Assembly (NCBI GenBank): GCA_029204225.1 | Contig: CM055103.1 | Location: 26,646,293-26,710,292 of the forward strand | DNA from: Diphasiastrum complanatum | Taxonomy: Eukaryota > Streptophyta > Lycopodiopsida > Lycopodiales > Lycopodiaceae | Length of the DNA stretch: 64,000 bases | Reading direction: 5' to 3' | Shown: piece after piece, positions 1-11,600 of the stretch | Layout of the letters: every line of letters starts with the position of its first letter | Position numbering within the stretch: position 1 is the stretch's first letter | Program-made: the position numbers and the translations under genes | The notes under the pieces: model-generated | Told to the model about the DNA's origin: nothing | Database searches by the model: none | The model's input: the letters and a program-made list of their open reading frames with translations, nothing else

Positions 1-841
1 CATCTTCCAAAACACTCATAGTTGTACCTTCAACACTTATACAATCGCCATCATAAACAGCCAGTTCTTTCGTGGGATTTTGATACATACACTCAAAGAA
101 GTCATGTTATCCATTCTTTGGAATACACACATCTAGCAGGCATCATCCCTCCCTCTCTCTCTCTCTCTTCAGCAGGTGGTAGAGGGTCAGGCTGAGCAGC
201 TTGTTTATACAGAGATGCTCTTCAGCCATGACCTCCATTGGTGCCCATGACAATGATGAGGTTGAAGCAGAATTTCTCATCCATGGTACTAGTACAGATA
301 TTGTTTCAGCTTTGTTAGCCAATCTCCTTTATCTTGCATCAATCTCTGGTTTCCATTCTTAGTGCACCAACATCATACATCCTATACACAAAGCCTGTGA
401 CCCCATGAGACCTGGTGATAATCATAGTATTAACAGTCATAGCATTCTTGAGATAGCAGTGAGCAAAGAGGCAGAGATTCAACACCTACACGCAATTGGG
501 CAAGCAGCTTTGAGACCACATCATTCTAAATTCCTAGTAGAGACCATGTCTTTAAGCTCAATAAGGAGAGCGTATATTGTTGTTTTTCATTGGTTTTCAC
601 CAGTATCAAACATCAAGTATAGGAAGAAAGGCGTATTTTAAATACTCATATGTGCATAAAAAATTACACATGAAAAGATGTATGGCATGCTTTTTGCAGT
701 TTTTCACCACTGTAACACACAAATTAATCAAGCTTCTCATCCAAGACTCTCAAAAACTACAACTGTTTTTGAGAGGCGCAAAAATGGTCCAAGCTCCAAA
801 TAAGGCTGTAAACCTATCCCATCAAACAAGTGACCTTGATA
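1..841. other. Left-edge stretch, probably RRM-gene intron
   Basis: No exon of the neighbouring RRM gene was recognised here. There is a CT run near 149-170 followed by a CAG, and a short open plus-strand stretch after it, plus a short open minus-strand stretch at 1-90. Neither resembles a family I know. The gene's missing 3' exons must lie further left than this window. Confidence 0.4.
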
Positions 842-849
842 GTCGAGAG

Positions 850-1367
850 CATAGAAACCACGGTTCCCAGAACCGTGGGTCCTGGGAACCGTGGAAGGAA
901 CTGTACCACGGTACGGTTCCTCTATTTAATTAAATAATTAATTAATTACAAAATTCACAGATTTCACAGATGATTTCATAGATTTCACAGATGATACCGA
1001 TTTGACAGATTTCACATGATGTACAGATGATTTGACAGATGTGAAATCATCTAAATCATCACTGATTTCACAGATTTCACAGATTTCACATGATGTGCAG
1101 ATGATTTGACAGATGATTTCACAGATGATACAGATAATTTGAGTCATTTGACAGACAATACAGATGATTTCACAGATGATTGACAGATTTCACAGAATTC
1201 ACAGATTTTTTTGGCCCTTTTTTTGCATATTTTTGGGTTATTTTTGGGGGGGAAACTAAAAAAAATTAATTGATTAATCAGTACGGTTCACCACGGTTCT
1301 GGGCAAAAAATTTCACTGTACATTTCTCAGAACCGTGGTGAACCGATAACGGTTCATTAATTCTATG
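850..1367. mobile_element. Non-autonomous hAT element (MITE) with 8-bp target duplication
   Basis: The element is bounded by a perfect 8-bp direct repeat, GTCGAGAG, at 842-849 and 1368-1375, the target-duplication length of hAT transposons. Its ends are inverted: CATAGAA at the left and TTCTATG at the right. Just inside the left end is a hairpin, CCACGGTTC-cca-GAACCGTGG, and near the right end a longer one built from CACCACGGTTCTG and CAGAACCGTGGTG. The interior has no coding capacity and is mostly short repeats. The left end matches the start of the transposase-bearing hAT at 3733, so this is probably a derivative of that family. The repeats and ends are seen directly; the family link is inference from end similarity. 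Confidence 0.88.
938..1207. repeat. Degenerate tandem repeat inside the hAT MITE
   Basis: The interior is built from many variants of a 9-12 bp unit containing TTCACAGAT or GATGATTT. Spacing is irregular and both strands occur near 1040-1065. It fills most of the element between the two palindromic ends. Confidence 0.8.
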
Positions 1368-1375
1368 GTCGAGAG

Positions 1376-2568
1376 GCTATTAGTTTGACACATTGTTGTA
1401 AATAGAGACTGTAAGACCCGTTTCCCTTGCATTGCACGACCATCACAGCACATTTATCTACATGAATATATCCTATTTGATCTTGACCAAGTAAACATGG
1501 GAACTTTTCTTTTACACTTTATGTAACATTTGCGACAATTTCGACATTTCTATACTCTACGGCAATAGTTTGCAACCTTGTCTTGGCCAAAATACATACA
1601 GGTAGATTCGGATTGGCTTTATGTGGTATATTTATGCTTGCAGTGGACATTCAAAAATGATCTTAACAAAACCATTTGATAAGATTATCTTTCAATCACC
1701 AATATTTCTGCACTCATGAGGACTAAAATTAATCATAATCAATTAAATTTTCACCTATACATGAAAAGTTGTGGGATTCTTTGATTTACGCTTCTAGATC
1801 AAAGCGACATTTTCTTTACTACTACAACAGTGGCATTAATATCGTAGAAAAAGTCATGTATTGAACCTTTCTAGCCTGATTTTGTTGACACAACCATTTG
1901 AGAAGCCCACAGAGCTTGCCTACTCAAAAGTGAAGCAATAAAAGGCTCAAACCCCAAATACTCACACAAACAAAATATGAAACACTCTGATCTGTTAACA
2001 ACCTAGCCACTGCCTACAGTAGAAGAATAAGAAAAACTGTATGAAATTGACAATATATCCTAAAGTATCGGCATAGGTTTACAAAAGACTCATAAGCAAC
2101 TATTCTTTTTTCAACCTAGCTCACCATCTCAAAGAGTCCGGCCTCAAAATGCAATGGTTTTCTGGTCCAGTGCTGATAATGCATAGAAAAGGAAGCTTAA
2201 GGGGAAATGGACACAAATCCTGAACAATACAGTAAACTTCATATAGAAAAAGTATGGAGACTCGTCGATATTCAAGAAAAGTCGAGAAAGCCCTTTTTGC
2301 ACAAGGCAAAAAGAAGAACGAGTACATGAACCAGCTAGCTCTTGGTAAGAAAACCAAGAAAAGTTTCAGTACGAAAGAGATAACTTGCCATGATTCGTAC
2401 TTGAAAGTTACAACACATCATGTGACAGAGGTTTCACAAAAATACATGGTTTTTGTGCTTCTACTTGTGAAATGAATCCCTTCATTAACATAAGCAAGAC
2501 AGATGAATGCTGATTGCAGCTCCCATCTTGGTCAGTTTTGTCAACAATGCACAAGGGTAAAATAATAC
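1376..2568. other. Intron sequence without recognised content
   Basis: AT-rich sequence downstream of the last RRM exon seen. No exon, RNA gene or element ends were recognised. Confidence 0.5.
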
Positions 2569-2623
2569 CTGAATCATCGTAAGTGACAAAACCAATTCCA
2601 CGGTGTGCTTTTGAGACGTGATC
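2569..2623 (-). CDS. RRM gene, exon 7 (RNP1 of RRM2), last exon seen
   Basis: 55 nt after a TTGTTTCAG acceptor, ending at a GTATTA donor in phase 1. It encodes [18 protein letters not shown] with RNP1 RGIGFVTY. It continues directly from MPK in exon 6 across an 11.2-kb intron. The next exon was searched for in 1-2568 and not found. Confidence 0.9.
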
Positions 2624-5600
2624 CTGAAACAAGTATTAAGTAAACAAAGCTTCCTTCAGACTGGACTGAACTATATAATACTAAAACTTCCAAATTGCAG
2701 CCAATTGTGAACCAACTACTCAAAAACATCTTTTCTGGTCTTAGAACTGTAAAAGTGATAAGATGCAGTCAATTTAGGAAGAACACTAGAGCTGCAGCAT
2801 TACGAAATACCATTTCTGATCCCTGATTTTGAGCCACAAGATGTGGCATTGTCTACAACTTTACAGATCTAACAGATACCAAAATATGCCAAAACGTAAC
2901 AGTATAAGAAAGCAAGAACGAAAGATGAAATTAAAAGACAGTTAATATTCACAAATACTGTTTTGGAAAAAAATTCATCAATACCACAAGAATATCTGTC
3001 GGAAAAAAACAAACATGAAGGAAATTTAACTACTCCTTTACAACTGCACATCAAAGCAGGCATTCCCCATACAAAAGGAAGCCATGGTGTAGCATGTGCT
3101 CCAGAAGTTCATAATAACACATTTAGGCAGCCGACATTCTCAATATGAAGGTTTTAGCTTTGTGCACAACCCACTTCTAGCATTTTATTTTAGATTTCTA
3201 TTTGATTCTGGAATGGTGCCCAAAGATCACAAACAAGATGATTACAATATTCACTTTCTGGAGACGACACACGGAGTCTTATATGACTATATGAGACGAG
3301 ATCCATGCTCACATCATCTGCACACAAGAAATATGTCCAAGACATGCATACATTCCATTCCGTCCACATTATCCTCCTGGATGAATCAAGAAATTAATCC
3401 TGATTTTTAACTCATTTCTCCAGAGTCGAATAGCAGACCCAGTTATAATAAAGGCTAGCTTTGAAGAGCAACGGAAAGCAAACAAAGCCATTACTTCATT
3501 AAGTCAAGCATCTACCCGTACTTTAACTCGCTCCAATTGGTATTACATCTCTGCTTCAAGCAACTGAACATACTCTTCACTTAAGAGCCACCATCAATCT
3601 AGAAACTGATCGAGGAACCAGTCATACAGGTGGATAGAGCCTGATATGTTGCATCAACGTAAAGGTAGGCAGTTGAAAGCAGTTTTAGATAGTTTCCGTG
3701 GGATAAAACCCTACCTGTTACAAAACCGCAGGCATAGAACCCACGGTTCCCCGAACCGTGGCAGAAACCATACCACGGTTCCTTGAACCGTGATGCACTT
3801 CCACCACTCATTCCTCAGCCCACCGCACCACATCCTACCGCACCACCACAGCCCACTGCACCACGTCCCGCCCCTCCTCTTGCTACATCTATTCCAGTAG
3901 GTGCATTTCCACAGCGTCCTCCTGCAGTCACTCAGATGACTCGCCCAGTGCAGACATTCCGCTTTCTTCGCTCTGAGTCGGCACCAGATGGTCTCTCACA
4001 GGACACCCAGGACATACCATCCACTTTCCCCACACATCAGGATGATTTGGACTCTGATGATGAGGACGATGATGATAGACAGCATGGTGAGGTTGGTTCT
4101 TCTAGAGCTTCTTCGCCACCATCTCTGCACCCCCAGCATCCCCCGCAGCCGCAACATTCCCCTCAGCCACCTCAGGCCCAGTTTCCCCCCCAGCCTCGGC
4201 ACCCCCTTGCCACTGACATACCTCCTCCTGCTCCTCGTAGGGATGCTAAACGCACTAGGGCATCTTCCAATAGATCGTCTCGCAACTCCCAATATAGACA
4301 GCAATCCATGGGGGAGTCTTTCCAGCCCCCATCTTGAGGCAGAGGCCTTGTGGCAAACATGATCTATGAGCTGAACCTACCATTTGCCATTGCTGACACG
4401 GAGCCCTTCAAGAGGGCTATAGCTACAGTTGTTGCTGCAGGCCCACCCATGGCTAAGGCCACCCATGGCTAAGGCTGTCCGTACCACCTACCTTACGTCT
4501 GGGTGCTCGATCATGTCTGATGGCTGGAGTGACACCCGCCGTCGGCCAGTGATCAACATACTAGTGTCCTGCTGCATGGGCACTATGTTTTATCGGGCCA
4601 TTGATGCTAGTAGAGGTGGTGGGGTCATTGACGGACAGTTTATGTTCAATATCATCAATGAGGTTATAGAGGAGGTTGGCCCTGCCAACATAGTGCAGGT
4701 TGTCACCGACAACGCAAGTAATTGCGTGAACACGTCTCACTTGCTACAGCAACAATGCCCTGCTATTGTATGGACCCCCTGTGCTACACATAGCATTGAT
4801 CTTATACTGGGGGATATTGGCCGCTTGCCCTGGGTTCGCACGATAGTTGATATGGCACTTGCCGTGGTGACATTTATCACCCGGAAGAGGCGTGCCCTCA
4901 ACCTATTCCGCACCTTCAGTTCACTTGATCTGAAGAAACCAACTCCCACACGTTTTGCATTCGACCTGATTGTCATGCATAGGCTTATTAGAGTCAGACA
5001 TCAGCTCAGACACATGGCCACTAGTGCTGCATTTAGGGAGCTGCCTTTCTCTAGTAGGCCTGATGGTTTGAGATTTTTGAGGATTTTATTTGACGATGAT
5101 TTTCAGGCTGAGAGCATTACATCTGTGATGAGTCCGTTCTACCATGTTCTGAGATTAGTTGATAGTGAGGGCAGCACTATGGGCCTTATCTACGAGTTCA
5201 TGGACAGGATTGGACAGCTGCTAAAGCAGCATTTTTTCTCCGAGGACAGGTATGGTACTCGATGGTCATTTCAATCATTTGTTGTTTTGGAATCTGTCTA
5301 TTGTAATTGAAATAGGTTTGCTCTCATCTTCGCATCTTCGGATTTATTCATTGACATGTCATTAACTATGTGAAACAGGATGGTGGTGTTGCGGGACATC
5401 TGGGTGCGTAGGTAGAATTGGTTCCATAGGCCGATTCACTATGTTACCCACTTGTTGCATCCCATGTGGCTATCTGAGCGGCAGGCATCAGACATGGAGC
5501 TAGGTTTGGATTGGTTGAGATATTTGGATGGAGCTGCCAGACACTTCACTGATATAGATGTTGTTGAGACACAGTACATTGCCTTCAAGAGGCAGGTTGG

Positions 5601-8600
5601 TGTGTTTGGCCGTCACGTGGCGCTGAATCCCAGCAGACGAGAGAGAGCGGTGACTTGGTGGAACCTCTATGGTTCTGCATGCCCAGCTCTACAAAGTCAC
5701 AAGCCAGGGCACGGTGGGTGGACCCAGATTAGGTCCTATGGCGGGGTGGAACGTGAATCGTTCGGTCTCTTGTGGTTAACCGGCACCTGGAGGTCTGCAG
5801 TAAGTAGGATTTTAACATATGGTATCAGAGCCACTGCATGCTGAAAGCAGGTGCGTTGATCCGTAGTAGATTCCTTGTATTTTACGATACTTCTGACGGA
5901 ATTCAAAACGGGCTTTAATCGTGTTTTTTATGCACTTTTGTGTATTGGTCCTTCTTCTCTGTTTTTGGTTTTTTGGATGAAAATTTTAAAAAAAACGGTA
6001 GTGGGGCCCTTGGTAGTCAGCCACGTGAACTATCCAAAGGCGGACAGGTGGCAGACCTCCTCAACTTGCAATTCCGCTTCAGGTTGAGGTAACAGACAGT
6101 GTCAAGGGGCCCCTCCCAGCGCAAAAAAAAGGGAGTAGTTGCTCGCTGTCTGAGCAGCGATGGAGTATTCATTTAAAAAAACTTTGTTTTGGATCCTCCT
6201 TAGTGATGCCACATGGCACTGTCCGGCTCAGGACAGGTGGCTCCTTCTAGCGAAAACCTGTTCCTCTCCCGATTGGAGGCTCTAATCGCTGTTTCACGGG
6301 CCAGCGAGGTCAAACAAAGATATTTTTAACCAGGTTCCGTTGGAAAACAGCGAGGGAGCCTTGATTTAGAGTTAAACATTCCAAAATAGGAATGTTAGCC
6401 AGCGCTGAGGATGCAGGGGGATCTGGCTGCCTACTGGCCAGATTCTGGTGGGTGGCCAGTGTGCTACTGTGGTGCCAAGGTGGCAAGGTATGGCCACTTG
6501 GCAGTTTGTAGGCAAGCATGGAGAGGGAAATGTATCCCATTCCAAACGTATAGACCAAGAACGCCATAATGAACCAACAAGTGTCTTCTGACCTTGTACC
6601 CTCTACTATAAATGGAACCTCTGCATGAAGCTTCTATAGAAACTTTGCTATAGTTGGAAAATCATGTGCTCTCAAACACCTTGAAACTTTGTTGCAACTA
6701 AATCCTAATCATGAAGTCTACAGCAATAGGGGAAGACACAATAATAGGAAGAAAAGAAAAAAAACCAACCATAAAAACACCAATTGTTAACAATCTAGAA
6801 CAAAATTAGACAAAACAAAAATGACTTTTTGTAGAACATATTAATAGCACCATATGATGTAGAACGGCTCTTTTTGAATTGTACTGAAAATGTTCGATAG
6901 GCCCAATTTTTTGTCATATGTGATGTAGCTCCACTATCAATCCACCAAGGATCAATATCTTCAAGATTAGCCAACAAGCAAGATGACATAACAAAAGCAT
7001 CATTTGAATTTTGTTCATCAACACCATCTTCATCAAGAGTTACATTGGTTTGCTTCTCATCTTGATCTCTCTTCTTTTTGAGCAATCACTAGCAAACTGC
7101 CCTTTGACTTCACAATAAAAGCATTTAAACGTGGATCTATCTTTCTTCTTGCCAACAAAAGTAGAAGGTTCACCTTGATCTTGACCCTTTGACGAATTCT
7201 TGAATGGGAGGCTCAAACAACCGTAAACAACAAAAAACATAAACAATTGAATGAAACAAAACAAAAGAAATAAATTATTGGCAAGCCCAAGTTCTATTAC
7301 AAGTTGTCACAACTCACTTTCAGATAGATACAAAAACATTGATACCATGAAAACTAAAGCAAACAGTTTTGGGGGATTGAATGTTGTTATGTGTCATCTC
7401 TCTTGCTAGTCCTAAACCAACCAAAAAAACAAAACTTGAACAAACTAGACCACCAAGAAAATCAAATTGAAACACACAAGCTTAGAGAATGAGGCGTACA
7501 GACTGTGCACGTCTAGTAGCCAAGGGGAGACCAAGAAATATATGGGAAAATGAGAGCTTTCTACAATGAAAAACCACGATTACAATCTCAAGAAAGGACG
7601 GAGAAGAGGGGTGGGCAATGAAGAAAAAGTGGGTTGAACGATGGTGGAGAAAGAGGGGTGGGTGATGAAAAAACAATGGCAAGGAGTGACAAGGAAGAAA
7701 AGAAAGAGGGAGAGGAGTACGTGGATGGGAACTGCTGCTACAAAGGCGAAATGCCAACACAGGCCAATGAAGAGACAGACAAAGGAGCAACGAGCGTAAT
7801 GGAAGAGAAGGGGGGGGTGTTACATACCCATAAGGGCACGCAACAGGAAACGTGAGGTGACGGTCTCATTTATGGGACGAAACACTGATCTGAAGCTATA
7901 GGTCTTTTTGGTGCCACGTGTCTGTCTTATTGGCGCGCGGTGACTCTTTGTTATGGACCAGGTCAGGACGATTATCTAGGCCTCGGGATGTAGGTGGGCG
8001 AGGGTCGAGGGTAAGGTATGGTGGTATGGGACACCATGGCTTATCGGAGATCCAAGCTTGCTTGATGGTGGTCTATAGCTCCAGTGCACAGGGGAGAGCT
8101 GGCAGTACCTCTATGGTTGGCGGTAACGTAGTGTTCGTCACCTGTTTGTGCTTTAGCAATGACCGGATCGACCTGTGTGGCTTTGTTCTCCTCTTCCTTA
8201 GCCTCTTCTTTGGCCTCTTTCATCCTCCTACAATAATTTGCAATCCAACCATCCTCATCACTTTTTGGGAGGAAAAGTGAACTTTTTTCCTCCACCTCCT
8301 CCTCTTGAACGTACAATTGTACCTACACCTCCTCCTAAGTCTAAGGACAATCCTTAGAGGAGTTCTAGGTGCTTCTTTGGGCCATAGGGCCAAGAGGTCT
8401 AGGTGGTGACTCAAAAGGTGGGTGGGGACGTGACCCAAGTGACCCTTGAGTGAGGTGGCATAGGGAGGGTGATGGCCATGTGTTTTGAGGGTAGGTGGCC
8501 CCTATATTGGGATGCCACTTGTTTTTGGGCCCATGTGCTTGCTAGGTGGCATCCATAAGGCCCACCACCCAGCAAGGCCATAAAGGAAGGAAAAAGTGTG

Positions 8601-11600
8601 GTGGGCGGTAAAGGCTCCATCTTCACCATTGAGGAGCTTAATTGTGGCCTAGTATCCTTGAGTTATAGTCTCAAGCTCTCTAAGCCACTTTGTAGCGAAG
8701 CTCTTGCCATTTTTCCTTTGTCTTTTACCTTAGTGCGCCATGGACCCTGTTATGCCCTTGGGTGAAGGACCATCTTCACCACCTCCTCCTCCTGACGTAG
8801 ATTTTAAACAGCTTGAATTTGCTGCAAAACCGAATCCTAGAAATGCAATCTAAGCATGTTGCGGCCGAGCAAGAGTGGCGTTCTTCAACGCACTCGCGAT
8901 CCGCTATTCTTTATCCTATGTTTAATCTGGAATTCTTTTCGGGTGAAAAGAAAGACCGACATCCTGATGTTGTGCTGTCATGGCTCGATCGGTGGAATAG
9001 CCATTTTTCCATGCATGACCTACCCGATAGTACAAAGATCGCTACTGCCCTCATGTTTTTACACAATAAGGCATTTACGTGGTGGCAGGATCTAAAGGAA
9101 AGGGTTGGTGCCCCTTCCACGAGGGATGCCTTTTAGGAAGCCTTTAAAACGGCTTTCTTACCGGTTTTGGATGATTTTGAGCATTGGCGGCGTTTCACCA
9201 CCGTGCAGATGGGTACTAGGCCGTTAAATGCCTATATCCAAGAGTTCCAGGAGATTTTGCCCCAATTCGCTTCGCGAATCGATCCTATCTTATTAAAAGT
9301 TACATTTCATTTTGGGGCTTTTGAAGGAATTTCAACTAGAAGTGCGGCGTAACCAACCGCAGACTATCGAGGATGCAGTTCGCTTTGCGAAAATCTTTGA
9401 TGGCGCCCATTTTGCCTCCTGCAAGGAGCAAAGTTTGCCCAAGGCAGAGCAAAAAGAAAAGAAATTTTTCAAGAAGCGGGGCAAAGACAAGACGGACACC
9501 GGCTCGTAGGGCGGGAAAAAGCGCGTCAAGTTGGATTGCGCGGATTATGACAAGGCGAGAACCATCGGCTTGTGCTTCTCCTACATGGAGAAGGGGCATC
9601 TTTCAAAAGATTGCCCAAAGAAAAAGCAAAAGAAATCTAGCGAACAACCTAATGTCTATAAATAATCCCTGAAGTGTTAATCCACTTGAAGCAAGAATAT
9701 TTAACAAACTTAGGCAAGAGTATATCGATGTCTTTCTTGATAAACTTCTTGCCTTAATAGCATTGCCCTTAACGAACGTTCTTAAGGGGGTGAAGAAAAA
9801 ATGTAGCCGCAGAAAAAGTCCACTGATAACATAGACTGATGAAATGAGCATTGTGTTTCTACGGCGCCAATTTTACACATTGTCGATCCTAACCGACCCT
9901 TCGTGGTTGATACGGATGCTAGCGACTTTGCTGTAGGAGCGGTCCTTTAACAGGATGGTAGACCAGTTGATATTGAAAGCACGAAGCTAGATCCTGCTCA
10001 GACTAGGTATTCTACCTATGAGAAGGAGCTTTTTGCAGTCATTCACGCGTTAAAAATCTGGAGGCACTATCTTTAAGGTGCCAGATTTACGGTGATGACT
10101 GATCACCAGTCCCTTAAGTACATTTGTGATGCCAAGTGTTCGACATTAGGTATCGTAAAGGTACGTCGAACAATGTTGTCGATGCCTTGAGTCGGATTGG
10201 AGAGATTAATCAGTTATGCTTTGCTGAGATCTAATCTGATTGTATCTTTTACTTCGGGATCTTTGTCGAACCGATGGGTTTTTCGGTCGCATCTGGCTAG
10301 ATGTCCTGACGAGAAATTCTAGATCTAGTGATGACCTTGGGATGCAGGATCCCAAGCAATCTCGAATTGGCAAGATACTTGAAGACTGTTCCATAAGGAA
10401 TGGACCGCTTTTCTGTAAGGGAAGGTTTGTGTGCCGGATAGGAAGACTTGCAGGCCCAAATCCTGCAACAGTGTCATGACAATCCTTGTGCTGGTCCCCA
10501 GGCATATAGAGGACACTTGACCTTGTTAGGCAAAATTTCTTCTGGCCTAAGATGAAAGGTCATGTTGAGGCATACGTTCAAGGTTGTGAACAATGCCAAC
10601 AAAATAAAGCAGAAAAACTCAAAGTTGCGGGTCTTCTACATCCTTTCGAAATTCCCAACAAGAAATGGGAAAGTATTTCGAAGGATTTTGTGATTGGACT
10701 CCTTAAAACCCAGTGATCACGATGCCATTTGGGTGGTGGTTGACAGGCTAACCAAAATGGCGCAATTTATACCAACTAAATTGATTGTCAAGGCATCTAA
10801 ACTAGCCCAACTTTTCGTTGAAAAGTTGTTCAGATTGTATGGTTTGCCGAATGATATTATTAGTGATCGTGATTCCAAATTCACTGGCAAGTTCTGGCAA
10901 TTAATATTTAAAAAACTTGAAACAACCCTTAGTCTTAGTTCTTCATATCACCCAGAATTTGATGGGCAGACAGAACGTGTTAACTAAATGTTGGAAGATA
11001 TGCATAGAGCATATGTTTCTCACCGACAGTCTGATTGGAAAAAGTATCTCCCAATGGTTGAGTTCGCGCACAATAGTGCCAAGCATTCTACCACTGGAGT
11101 CGGTCCTTCTATGCTGATGTATGGCTTTCAACCACGTTCTCCAGTTTCAGTCGGCGGACTCAAAGGTCTCGAGGTGCAAGCTGCAGTAGATTTCCTGCAA
11201 GATATGCAAGAAATGCTGCTATTGGCCAAGGAAAGCATGAAAACCGCTCAGGATAGAGCTCAGTTTTATGCTAACCGCGGTCGCTCACCTCTAAAAATTG
11301 AGGTCGGAACCTGGGTGTATCTTAGAATCCCTAAGGATTTTAGGGCTGGGGTTCATCCTGTTTTCCATGTAAGTCGTTTAAAAGAATGACTTAGTACCAA
11401 GGATTCCCTGATTTTAGAAGGTGAACTGGTTGAGTTAGAAGATTTGTCTACCTTTGTTCCTAACGTGCCTAAAAAAGGCAAGTCAGATGATGAGGACACT
11501 TGGGAGAGAGAAGACTATTTAAGACTAAACTTCCCTGGTTTGCTCCCATTAGGAGGAGACTCTTAAAGGGGGAGGGAATGTTACGTACCCATAAGGGCAC

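Noticed and set aside
1-90. Open minus-strand stretch with KELAVYDGDC as a possible exon
   Set aside because: It has no family match that I recognise and does not fit the RRM gene; the open length is short enough for chance.
160-560. Plus-strand open stretches after a CT-rich acceptor-like site
   Set aside because: Frames change repeatedly and no known domain is visible.
3988-4362. Open frames in other phases over the hAT proline-rich part
   Set aside because: They are shadows of the repetitive, proline-coding sequence.
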